NCBI GenBank assembly: GCA_028023455.1
Contig: JAQFVV010000030.1
Span: 2,252,501-2,316,500 of the forward strand
Direction: 5' to 3'
Origin: Epiperipatus broadwayi
Taxonomy: Eukaryota > Onychophora > Udeonychophora > Euonychophora > Peripatidae
Length of the DNA: 64,000 nucleotides
This document shows positions 34,049 through 44,400 of the stretch, one piece after another (the first letter of the stretch is position 1; the number at the start of each line of letters is the position of its first letter). A program made the translations under genes and the position numbers. The notes below the pieces were generated by a model that was given only the letters and a program-made list of their open reading frames with translations, was not told the origin of the DNA and did not search any database.

Positions 34049-34490
34049 CTGCTGCCAAGAAATGGTCATTTACTACTAATTGACAATCCTGAGGCTAAAC
34101 AAGTTTTCTCATACCTGCAATAGCTCTTTCGGTGGAATTTTTTTGAAGAGAAAGAGGTCCTCTTTTACTTCAAAACCAAGTTCTTATATGGATTTAAAGC
34201 CAAAAACTATTTATTATAGATGAGAATATGAAAGAATATCTTACTTGACATTCTGCAATTTTTAAAATATAATTTGCAGAATGTCAAGAAAGATGTTCAT
34301 CTATCGCATTCTCATACCTATAATAAATAGCTTTCTGAGTTTAAACTCACATAATAACTTGTGTTTGAAATAAAAGAGACCCCCCTTTTATTTAAAAAAC
34401 TCCAACAAAACAGCTATTCAAGGTAAATGAGAAACTTGTTTAGCCTCAGGGATTGTCAATTAGTGATAATTGATCAATTCTTGGCAACAC
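34049..34490. repeat. Long foldback element with TTGCCAAGAA-type ends
   Basis: Left arm about 34054-34258 and right arm about 34274-34488 are reverse complements, for example GACAATCCTGAGGCTAAACA against TAGCCTCAGGGATTGTCA, and ACATTCTGCAA against TTGCAGAATGT around a 16-base centre. Arms of about 200 bases show clear divergence, so this is an older copy. No coding capacity. No target duplication was found with confidence. Confidence 0.75.
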
Positions 34491-35439
34491 CAAAGATTAA
34501 AGTTTATCTCTATTTACATGAATATAATCTGATTTCTATTCTTATATATAACTTTAGCAATTATAACAAGTATCTTTATTATGTCACTACAGCAAATATA
34601 TTTTAAATAATTTTATTGAATAAATTTCTTGCATTATGAATAACGCCCTTTGCTGTTTGGTTCAATAACAGAGCAGTAGACTCTGAAGATGAAGATCTAT
34701 GGATCACAGTCTAACTCAATCACTTCCTGTGCTCAAACCTTTTGTGAATTCCTAGGCAATAAACCTTTCTATTAATATTATTATAATTAATGGTTATCAG
34801 AGTCTCATTATGCATATAGAGAATTAAAAACCACTATAAGTATGGGTTTTATTGTCAAGCCATTACAACACAAATGTCAGAAGGAAAGGTGACATATTCA
34901 TATTTGATCAATTTAAAAAGTTTTGTCATAGTGTTTTAAGATAGTTTATTGTTCTCATGTATACAACTATAGGACATGACAGGAAGATATATTACTTGAG
35001 TTAGAAAATGAAAAGCATTAGAAAAGAAACATGGATTTTTTTAAAGCAGGGGTATATATTATCTTCAAGTTTGTGTTCTTTTAATTTTATGACAATTGTC
35101 TTTGGAGTGACTTGATGTTGAAGTAAGTATGAGGATAGAATATAGATTTGATAATGCCAGCCTTTTATTTAAATTGTCTTAAAAAGGATTTTTTGAGTTT
35201 CTAGATTTACACTGTATTGATGATTGTAATTTTCTTGTCAGTTCAAATGATGTTCCACAACATTTTAATGTTTTTATGTAGCCTATAAAAAATTTAGTTT
35301 GATAATTTTATGATCCAAAAACTTAATTGCTTTATCAACTGGTAAAAAAGAAAAAAAATTCAGTAATATTTGGCTTAATTGTTTATCAGTTTAAGAGGAA
35401 TATTAGTTTGAATATCTTTGATTCTTCTTCTTCTTTACT
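34491..35439. other. Non-coding stretch
   Basis: No gene. A less AT-rich patch near 34640-34760 has no open frame longer than about 40 codons. Confidence 0.5.
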
Positions 35440-35692
35440 TTCTTTGCATTTCTTCATATATTCAAATATATTCCTTACAATAACTCCCCTCATATATACT
35501 TTAATGCAATAATTTTTAATATAATTTATTTATTTTCCTAACAGTTTTGACTGTTCTGCAGTCTTCATCAGAGAGGTTAAGAATGCTCTGATGAAGACTG
35601 CAGGACAGTTGAAATTGTCAGGAAAATAAAGAAATTATATTAAATTTTTTTGCATTAAAGTGTATATGAGAGTGAGTTTGTGTGTAAAATGC
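35440..35692. repeat. Foldback repeat, family C
   Basis: The left arm has TCATATATACTTTAATGCAA and AGTTTTGACTGTTCTGCAG; the right arm CTGCAGGACAGTTGAAATTG and TTGCATTAAAGTGTATATGA. The hairpin GACTG/CAGTT lies between CTGATGA (right arm, 35587-35593) and GAAA, the hammerhead order, with an extra A before the stem. The CTGATGA core is intact here, unlike the CTGAAGA of other family C copies. Confidence 0.72.
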
Positions 35693-36918
35693 ACACAAAT
35701 AAGTTTCTGCAGCATTTAAATATTTAAAAAATTAAATATCATAATGGTATAACTAGTTAACTAACTTATTTATAACCAGAGCTGCTACTCTCTCAAATGT
35801 ACTGTATGGAAGTCAGCGAATGATTCTTCTATCAACATAACATCAAGATACTGGAAAACTTTATATAAAGATTATTTGTAATATAGTTAAAAATAAATAG
35901 AAAAATTGTATTTTTTCAACTTGCAAGATATGATGATATTGAATCTTATAATTGCAAAAGTAAACCTGTCTATTTTCATTAGATTGGATTGTGAAGTAAA
36001 TGAAAAGATGTTTAAGCATTTTGTATCGAACATTGTTTCTTAATTAAGATAGACAGATTCCATTTCCAACGTACTTTATATTCAAGACTGATAGTTTTTA
36101 TTAGAAAGGATATGAATAAGAATAAAGAGCAACAGTTAGACAAGATATTGAAATTACCACAAATAAAGTTTTGCTGCCAAAGAAGTTAAAAAGCAGCTTT
36201 ACAAGATGTCAAGTAAAAATATTATGCATAAATGCATGCTTTGATTCATGTTGCTATCCAAAAACGTCATTAATTTTTATTTTGTCTTTCTCCCTCTTCT
36301 GTTTCTGGATATAAGATGATCTTATTTATTTATGAATGGCTGTTTGGAGACGTTTTTTTTTTTTTTTAAGATGACGTTCAGGGAATATAATTTTCATCCT
36401 GTTTAACCTTAAAATAGCTATGTCTAGAAGTTATTAGTACATCCTCCCATTATAAAAAAAATCAAAGTAAATCAAACCGGATCTTTAGTAACTTCCTGAC
36501 CATCTGGCATTTGAAAAACTATTCTTTTTTGAACAAAACGTTAAACAAGTCAGAGAAGATTATTATTATAAAAATGTGCATTTATACTTCCTGCATATAT
36601 ATTATACTTTAGGAAGTGGAAATAATTTTCTAGTTTGATGTATTTGTTCTCATTATTGCCTTAATTTAATTAATCTTTATTAAATAATTGGGTTTACAGT
36701 CAAAAATAGCATTATATTATCATCATCATCAACAGCAGCATCTCGCCAACTATTCCAATTACCACTGAAAAATAAAAAGACAAAAAAAATAATACATTAG
36801 AGATGAGTTCTGTGTTAATATATAAATCAATCTGTGAGCCATAAATATGTCCTTGTATAGAACCACTATTTTGATTTGTCTTTTAAGTTCTTTCCCATAA
36901 AGCATTTCATGTGTCATA
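35693..36918. other. AT-rich non-coding stretch
   Basis: No gene or repeat recognised. T-run near 36354-36369. Confidence 0.5.
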
Positions 36919-36997
36919 GCATCGGCCTGGAAGCGAACCCGCTAACCCAGGACAACTGCTTGTAAGGCGGCTATGCTGTCCATTCGACCACCAATGC
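36919..36997 (-). repeat. tRNA-like SINE head (copy 1)
   Basis: Minus strand: 5' GCATTGG pairs with 3' CCGATGC as a seven-pair acceptor-like stem (one G-U). A loop CTTACAA sits on a nearly complete five-pair stem, which would place anticodon TAC. GGTTCGCTTCC resembles a B-box. The T-arm region does not fold normally (CCTGG/CCAGG with a long loop), so it is not a working tRNA. A related copy at 54.5 kb shares the flank TATGACACATG, which supports a dispersed tRNA-derived SINE. Confidence 0.6.
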
Positions 36998-37454
36998 TTG
37001 ACATTCTTTCTGAAATATTTTAATCTAGCTCTTCATTGTATTATATACTTTGTCATATCTTCCCAATGAAAACAATCAATATTGCCACTTTTCTTACAAT
37101 GTCTTAAAGATAATCTTTACAATGAAAATAAGAAAGAGTTGCCTCTCTGCTGAAGTTCATAATAAATATTTTTTAGAAAGTCTTTTGTATAGATCATTCA
37201 TTTCATATATTCAATCTAATAAAGATATGATTTTACAACAGTCAACTTTGTATTATATATCTAGCAACTTGAAGAACATTATTTCGTCTCAAGAACTTGC
37301 CGTTATATTTTCAGAATATTACAGAATATTCTTAAATGAAATTTTTCTAATGTCCTTATATTACTTTAAAAGGATGTCTCAGTCTTACTATCTTACAATT
37401 AGTAAAATAATTTAATACACTGTATAGGCTTACACACACCTGCACATATTTAAT
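36998..37454. other. Non-coding stretch with an unrecognised 121-codon frame
   Basis: The plus-strand frame 37050-37415 is the longest unexplained one in this part. It has no motif I recognise and no signal of being a gene beyond its length; in DNA this AT-rich, stops are common, so the length is mildly unusual. Treated as unproven. Confidence 0.3.
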
Positions 37455-38152
37455 GTAATATACAAGGGATTCAAACTCAGACTTTCACATGAACCTCAAT
37501 TCTCCCTGCTATCTCATATTGCTGACCCACTTGATCACACACAAGTTGAAAAAGATAAATAATCAACAATATACATATTTCATGCTAAACCAGCAATCAT
37601 CAGTTGGTCCAGATTACTATCTCCACACATATATACAATCGGTGCTCAAATTTATATTAAGATAGCCAATCTTCATACTTTAATGGACAGGCTTCAAACT
37701 ACTCCAACCCACAACTCTTCAGCCTTCCATTTCATTGAAATCTGATGATGGAGCATTCAAAGGCCACATTAGTGCCAAGGTTGTCATCCTACCCATGTTG
37801 ACATTAATCATTCTGACCCCTCATGTACTGGAGAATAATATGTGCTTTGAACATTCCATCATCAGATTTTCAATGAAAATGGATGGTTAAAGACTTGTGA
37901 GTTGGAATAGTTTGAAGCTTGTCCATTAAAGTATGAAGGTTGGCTACATTACTGTAAAGCTAAGGACTGATTGTATATATGTGTGGAGATAGTAATTTGG
38001 ACCAAATGCTGATTTCTAGTTTAGCATGAAATATATATATTGGTGATTTTTTTATCTCTTCAACATGTGTGTGATCAGGTGGATCAGCAATGTGATACGA
38101 CATGAAGAATTGAGGGTCATGTGAAAGTCTGAGTTTGAATCCCTTATATAAT
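37455..38152. mobile_element. Long foldback element, family B
   Basis: Left arm starts GGGATTCAAACTCAGACTTT; right arm ends AAAGTCTGAGTTTGAATCCC (to about 38140). The arms, about 330 bases each, match along their length (TTGGTCCAGATTACTATCTCC against GAGATAGTAATTTGGACCAA). The centre near 37800 holds CATTCTGACCCCTCATG as in the 5.8-kb copy. No protein coding. Confidence 0.8.
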
Positions 38153-38876
38153 TAGTAAAATAATTGTTCTATATGCAATTGCAGTAGTTATTCGATTGTG
38201 ATGAGATCCATATTCTCTAAAATTTCAAAAACAGTACCAGTGCCATTGAAGTCTGTAATGCACTTCTTCAAATAGATCCACCCCCCACTTCAAAAACCAA
38301 GACATTTTGACTGCCTTATAACTAAAATCACTAACTATCCATGCTAAAAGTTGATAAAGATTCATCTCTCTTTATTAACTGATGAAAAAACTTCGACTTT
38401 TTAGAATATTAATTGTTAAACAATGTTTTTTTTGTATATTTATTGAATATAACAGTTACTTTAACAAAGATGCTCTGCATAGAAAGTGCGATAAAGTTGT
38501 AGTTAATGTTGTTGTTTTTTTCATTTATAAATTGATTATTTTTAATTTAAATACTTTCTATGGATTATTTTTTGGACTAACAAAAATTACACAAACGTCA
38601 GCAAACTATAAATATAGAATCCAAGAAGTTAAAGCTTTTGTTTTTAATGAATTCACATTAAAAATTTCATCATCAAATCTGTACCACACTTGATCTCTGA
38701 TTTATTTAACTATTTATAAATATACAAAGTTATTATCAGAAAAATCAAGAATAGAATTGGAACAAGTATACATTTTATTTTAATATCAGTTTTTAATGGC
38801 TCAGATTTTTCACTTATAACAACAATGCCTTCACTTTTTATATATCCATAACACTTTATTAATAACAAACTATATC
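38153..38876. other. AT-rich non-coding stretch
   Basis: No recognised gene. The 103-codon plus frame at 38382-38693 is rich in F, I, K and N with no motif. It is probably chance. Confidence 0.4.
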
Positions 38877-39822
38877 ATCATCATCAACCATTATCAATCC
38901 ACTGCAGAATGAAGGTCTCTCCAAGTTCAATCCATCTTTTCCTATCTTTAGCTTCTCTTTTCTACAACACCCCTGCACACTTTCTTATTTCATCCATCCA
39001 TCTCACATGTGATCTCTTTCTGGGCTTTTACAATCTCTTGGAATCCAGTTTAAAATTTCAATTGTCCATATATTATCATATCTTCTAGAAATATGTCCAG
39101 CCCAACTCCACTTCAGTCTTTTAATTTTTTCAATGAAGTCAGTAACACCTATTTGTTCTCTTACCCATACATTGCATTTTCGATCTCTTCTTGTTACTCC
39201 CAACATGCATCTCTCCATACTTCTTTGAGTGGTCTGAAGTCTCTGTATTGCTCTTCTATTAAGTGTCCAAGTCTCAGATCCATAAGTAAGAACTGGCAAA
39301 ACACATTTATTAAAAACCTTCCTTTTCAAACAGATAGGCATATTTCCTTTTAGTGTCAAGTTATTTCTACCAAAAGCACTCCAACCAAGTTTAATTCTAT
39401 GATTAATTTCATTTATTATATTTCCATCTGTATTAATAATCTGACCAAGGTATTTGTAACTTCTTCTAACTCATCATAATCAATCTTTATTTTCATATTT
39501 TGAAAAAATCTATTAAACATTACTTTAGTCTTTTTAACATTTATCTTTAGTCCTACTTTTCTATTTTCATCTGATAACTCCTGCAACATTTCCTGTAGCT
39601 CTAAAGCATTATTTGCAAAAACAATTACATCATCTGCAAAATCTAAATGACTTAAATAATCTCCATTTACTTTCACTCCTTTAGCTTCCCATTTTAATCG
39701 ACAAAATACTTCTTGCAACACTGCTGTAAAAAGTTTTGGGGATATGGAGTCACCCTGTCTTACACCCATTTCAATGTTGATTTACCTACTATCATTATGT
39801 AATCTAATTGTTGCTGTTGAAT
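38877..39822 (-). mobile_element. RTE-type LINE, 5'-truncated copy
   Basis: The minus strand carries the RT from GVRQGDSISPKLFTAVLQ (39769) through FADDVIVFA, then, after a frame break near 39416, LTYGSETWTLNRRAIQRL and RRYDNIWTIEILNWIPRD, to the (TGATGA)-type tail at about 38877. It is closely related to the copy at 24.4-27.5 kb. FADD and GVRQGD are the more canonical forms, so it preserves residues lost in the longer copy. Truncated in the RT at about 39822, where family D sequence begins. Confidence 0.87.
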
Positions 39823-40140
39823 ATCGAATTTAAGGTAAATATTCTACCAACTGAGCTATTCTGTCAAAGGCATTTGCCTTAAATTCGATATACAAGAATC
39901 TAAAGATGCGAGTTCAACTTCTTAGTGAATATTGCCACTGTGCATATGAGCCAGAAACACCTGAAGAAAAGTGGAGAATACTACTACTCAAAACATTGTG
40001 TAATTACTAACCTGTATTGTCTATTTATGTGTTATTACTAACAAGTTGTTTGTATTTGGAAAGTTTAAATAAATGTTTAAAATTTTCAATACATTCAACA
40101 TTAACTCATTGATGATGGAAATAGTCCAACATATCACATC
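39823..40140 (+). repeat. Family D SINE-like element with short inverted head
   Basis: AATATCGAATTTAAGG and its complement CCTTAAATTCGATAT flank 39828-39895, a palindrome that includes the tRNA-like head in the reverse sense (ACCAACTGAGCTATTCTG). The plus-strand tail follows: ACACCTGAAGAAAAGTGG, CTCAAAACATTG, TTTGTATTTGG, and ATGATGGAAATAGTCCAAC. The joint with the LINE is abrupt. Confidence 0.6.
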
Positions 40141-40632
40141 TATTATCAATCCTTTCTATATCTTCATAATAAATTTTTTTTTAAATTTATATTTACCTTT
40201 TTTATATTTATTCACAATTCTATATTTTCATTTTGTTCTTTATCTTTTTTAACAAGTTTCCTTGCATTTTTTATATTTTCAATTATAAGTATAGTATTGT
40301 CAGCACATTTAAATTTCTTAATGTTTTCTAACCACTGATGCCTGAATCCATATCTCTTTGTCCAATGTGGCTTTTATCATTATACATTCAATATATAAAT
40401 TGATAAGTAATTGAAAATGTAAAGCTTCATATAACTTACTTACCAATGTGGAAATTCATTTCACCTGAAGCCTTTCATAAGCATAATTACTATTATGATT
40501 TGTCCATTTATGACTTCTAAATACCTTTGACTTATTTTTACGAATTAAATATGCATTAAATAAGGCAGAAGAGATCATATAGAATAGTCAAGAAAACAGT
40601 AATAGTATATGAATATGTTTGTTTGCATTACC
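40141..40632. other. AT-rich non-coding stretch
   Basis: No gene or repeat recognised. Confidence 0.5.
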
Positions 40633-40828
40633 ATTGAGTGCAGCAGTTCTCAACCTGCGGGTTGCAACCCCTTTGAGGGTTGAACACCCCTTTCACAGCC
40701 TAGACCATTGGAAAACACATATTTTCAATTCATAACAGTAGCAAAATAAAGGTTGGGGGTCATCACAACATAAGGAACTGTATTAAAGGTCATGGCATTA
40801 GGAAGGTTGAGAACCACTGTTTTAGTGT
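40633..40828 (+). mobile_element. SPIN-like non-autonomous hAT element
   Basis: The 180-bp body (40641-40820) starts CAGCAGTTCTCAACC and ends GGTTGAGAACCACTG, giving terminal inverted repeats of about 15 bases with one mismatch. Inside, GACCATTGGAAAACACATAT, TTCATAACAGTAGCAAAATA, GGTTGGGGGTCATCACAACA and GGAACTGTATTAAAGG follow the known order of SPIN (SPACE INVADERS) family elements. Flanks ATTGAGTG (40633-40640) and TTTTAGTG (40821-40828) match at 6 of 8, as for an ageing 8-bp hAT duplication. SPIN spread horizontally among distant animals. The match is from memory and needs alignment. Confidence 0.85.
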
Positions 40829-40899
40829 CTATTGATTTGTTATGTTCTAAGTAAAGTAGCTAGAATAAAAACAGAAGACTTGTTAAAATTTAAATACAG

Positions 40900-41145
40900 T
40901 AAGTTACTTTTATTAAAACAGGCAAAACTCTCCATACAGTAGTGCCACTCAGTGCAAGACAGAGTAATCAATGGATTCCAGAAGGCTTGTGCATAAAATC
41001 CCTATCTAGTACCTACTCATCTATCCATTGATTACTCTGACTTGCACTGAGTGGCAATACTGTATGGAGAGTTTTGCCCATTTTAATAATAGTTGTGAGC
41101 AAGCATAAGAAATGGTGGTCATGTGATGTTTATAAGTTACATTTA
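40900..41145. mobile_element. Family A element, ribozyme deleted, with 13-bp target duplication
   Basis: The body 40913-41132 has family A arms (CAGGCAAAACTCTCC to GGAGAGTTTTGCCC and CATGTGATGTTTA), but the centre has lost the hammerhead. Flanks TAAGTTACTTTTA (40900-40912) and TAAGTTACATTTA (41133-41145) match at 12 of 13. The left end is truncated. Confidence 0.76.
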
Positions 41146-41640
41146 CTTTATAACTTTTTTTTATAAAATATTATTTTTGTAAAATAATCTCATGAAACAT
41201 CAATTATATTTAATAAATTTAAGTATAATAACAAACATTATATAAAGTAGCTAACAATATAATCAATACTTAATAAATTAGAAATTGCAATTTAGTATAG
41301 AAGACATAGGCATGTGCACTATTTGGTTTCCAGCCAGCTGTTTTTAACATTATATACACAAAATATGATACAATTTAATTTAAAATTACAAACATTGAAC
41401 ACATAAATTTTAACTTTAGACAGATGTAGATCTTTTTGTAGTTCACTAGTAAAAGAGTTTTCAAAAGGAAATTTATTGAACTTAATAATTGTACAAACAG
41501 AATAAAAAAAAAACAGGAATAGCAGTAGATATATCATCATGACAACTTGACAATTACATGAATAATAGTGAGAAAAAAAAACAAATATATAAACAAATTT
41601 ATACAGCAAAAAATTATACATTTACCCTTAGAAATATTAA
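41146..41640. other. AT-rich non-coding stretch
   Basis: The 100-codon minus frame at 41319-41621 is hydrophobic and unrecognised. No other feature. Confidence 0.45.
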
Positions 41641-41649
41641 TAACAAAGA

Positions 41650-42330
41650 GAACAAAAAAATACATTATTGTCCAACACTGAAGGATTTCAAGTGTCCATT
41701 CTTCACTCTGTTTTTTACAGCATGATCATTTTATGTAATCAAGTTTTTATTAGATTTCTTTGTCCAATTTTTTTCTCTTCTTTCTCTATAGGCTTGAGCA
41801 TAGTCACATTAGCGACCACATGGATGTGTAAGTGCTTGTTGATGAAATTTTTTCATCCCTTAGTCTTATTATTTCTATTTTGTTCCAAATAATATTTGGA
41901 TACCTCCTTGTGTTTGTATTATATGTAAATGGGCATCTGGTACATCATAGTGAGAATATGTAACTGTAATGGCTCTAATGTGTGCAAAGTTACCTTTCGA
42001 ATAGGATTGAATGAGTGTTTGTGTAGTATACTTTCTATTTTTGAATAAATTGGGAATTCCAGCCCAAATATTATCTAATGTAGGACAAAAAAAATATATG
42101 TGACTGAGTTTCGGTTTCTCTTTTGCAAAACCTGCACACATCATCAATGTTAATGCAGTTCCTTTTATAATAAAAGAAATTTAAAGTCAGTAATGCTTCC
42201 ACCAAATATTTGATCATAATCAGGGTTTCACATTACCTGGTAATGTTTCTTCAAACTCTGTTAACTTACACTGTTGAAAAGCATGTCTGTTGTACCCTGT
42301 GCATAGCTTATTGGGACCATTGGTGTTAGT
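41650..42330 (-). pseudogene. LINE C-terminal zinc-knuckle remnant
   Basis: Minus strand: DYDQIFGGSITDFKF, then (one frame) DDVCRFCKRETETQS, then (next frame) LSHIYFFCPTLDNIWAGI, together a CxxC-ET-SH-FxC knuckle as near the C-terminus of L1/Tx1-like RT proteins. The frame 41875-42147 holds the second half; a one-base shift separates the halves. Downstream SYSHYDVPDAHLHIIQ and ALTHPCGR may be the rest of the C-terminus. This is a different element from the one at 15.7 kb. Clade uncertain. Confidence 0.6.
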
Positions 42331-43139
42331 TAAGCACATAGAATCCAACATTCTGGTTAGGAGCCCAAAAGGTTTTTTAAAAACATATAGATGGTAATGA
42401 TGTTCTTAGTGAATGGTGAATAGACAGCAAGCAAAGACCAAAGACAAAATTATTTTTTGAGTATTTAAACAGTTACTAATTTTTCAAAATATTTTTTATA
42501 TAATTAAAACAAGCCAGTAATTGTTTTTAATGATCTATCTTGTGGTTAAACACCTGTAGAGATCCCTACTATCTTATTTTACACGCATATTCTCGAGGTT
42601 ATAGCCTCAGTAAATATTTCTTACGTAATCAATGTGTATTTAATAAATTTAAAATTCTTTAGATAAAAAAAACCCAACATGTTTACTTAAATAATAACTT
42701 AAAAATTATCTTAATCTCTAAAATATATATATATTTTCAATTGAAATTTTAAAACATTTGCAAAACATGGAACAAAGGAATTTATCTTACTATTAAGATA
42801 AACTACTTTATATCAAAATTGTATTAATTTAACATTGCTTAAAATAATTTTCTTTCTTTAGGATAACTTTTAAACAAATTTATTTAGTCGAAATAAATCA
42901 AATTTAGCTTTTTTTAGAAACCGAATCCAAAAAAACATATAAAATGTACTTTTTTATATATTTTTGAACACACATATCTTTATCTATATACTTGTGTGTA
43001 CCTATAACATATAGAAATCTAACTCTAATAATAAAATCTACGTTTATTTTGTAAAATCTGACTCTAGGATATGATTGTCAACTATTATTTTCTTAATTAT
43101 AAATTGATATAGGCAATCTATCTCACTATATTAATCCTT
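42331..43139. other. AT-rich stretch with one family E repeat
   Basis: No gene. 42537-42605 (CTTGTGGTTAAACACCTGTA ...) is a copy of the short dispersed repeat also at 15089 and 46850. Confidence 0.5.
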
Positions 43140-44232
43140 TTTAAAGGGGATTTGAACCCAGACTTTTAAGCTCCTCTCAGCCATCCACTCCATCTCATAC
43201 AACTGATACCCATGACCACATACATGTGAAAAAGATAAATGATCTCTGATATACATATTTTGTGTTGATTCATCATTCATCAGTTGGTCCAGATCATCAT
43301 CTTCCACACACATATATAATCAGAGCTCGGTTTATATTAAGATAAAAAATCTTCAAACTTTAATGAACAGCCATCAATCTTTTCTATCTACAATTCTTCA
43401 TCCATCCATACCATTGAAAATCTGATGATGGAAAGCCCAAATCTCTTGTTCATACCCATGTTGACTTTAAATCATTCTGACCTGTCATGTATAGAACCTA
43501 ATCCATTTAAATACACAAAAGAGAGATGGGCAGGATGGATACTGAAATCTGTAATATTTGATAATTCATATGTTCATAATTTAAATATTATTATAGGAGG
43601 TTTGAACACAGATCTTTAAGCTGACCTCAGCCATCCACTTAATCTCATACAACCAATACACATGATTACATATACATGAAAAATGATCACTGATCTCCAA
43701 CATATGTGCATTTCATGCTGTACTGAGAACTGATTATAAATGTGTGGGAGAAGATGATCTGGGCCAACTGATGAGTGCAAGTTCAACACAAAATACATTT
43801 ATTGAAGATTATTTATCTTTTTTACATGTATGTGATCATGTGTATTAGTTTTATAAGTGATGGCTGAGGACAGCTTGAAGATTTGTGTTCAAATCCCCTA
43901 TAATTAGATGCTTGTATTTCAAATATTATAGATTTCAGCTTGTATTCTGCCCCTTTCTCGTCTGTGTATTTAAACGGACAAGGTCTTACATATGAAGGGT
44001 CAGAGTGACTTAAATTTAACATGAGCATGGTAATAATATTGACATTGACAAGAAATTTGGCATTACTTCATCAGATTTTCAATGGTATGGATGGCTCAAG
44101 AGTTGAAAGGTGGAGTACACTGACACCTGTCCATTAAACATTTGAAGATTTTCTAATTACAAACGAAGAACTGATATTACATTTAAGTGTGGGAGATGAT
44201 GGTCTTGACCAACTGATGTGTGCTGATTCAAC

Positions 44233-44287
<55 letters not shown>

Positions 44288-44400
44288 GTTCAATTATCAT
44301 TTTCACATTATGTTGTCATGTGTATCAATTGTTGAGATGGAGTGGATAGCTAAGGACAGCTAAAGGTGGTGTTCAAATTCCCTATACACTCTGAATATAT
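43140..44400. mobile_element. Nested family B foldbacks
   Basis: The outer element has a left arm of about 43143-43570 and right arm of about 43915-44390 (GGGGATTTGAACCCAGAC at the left; GTGTTCAAATTCCCTATA at the right). In its centre a complete smaller foldback (43597-43908, TTTGAACACAGATC to AAGATTTGTGTTCAAATCCCC) splits the matching words AAATCTGTAATATTTGA and TCAAATATTATAGATTT. So one family B copy inserted into the loop of another. Confidence 0.72.
44236..44284. repeat. (TA)n microsatellite
   Basis: An uninterrupted TA run of about 24 units within the right arm of the outer family B element. It interrupts the word that reads ACACAAAATA in other copies. Confidence 0.95.

Noticed and set aside
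36919-36997. Functional tRNA-Val gene
   Set aside because: The T-arm does not fold in the standard way and a diverged second copy with the same flank exists; a SINE head fits better.
37050-37415. 121-codon frame as a possible gene
   Set aside because: No motif, no repeat support, AT-driven composition. Length alone is not enough; recorded only in the stretch description.
38382-38693. 103-codon frame as a possible membrane protein
   Set aside because: Rich in F, I, K, N from AT bias, no plausible domain or helix pattern clearly above background.
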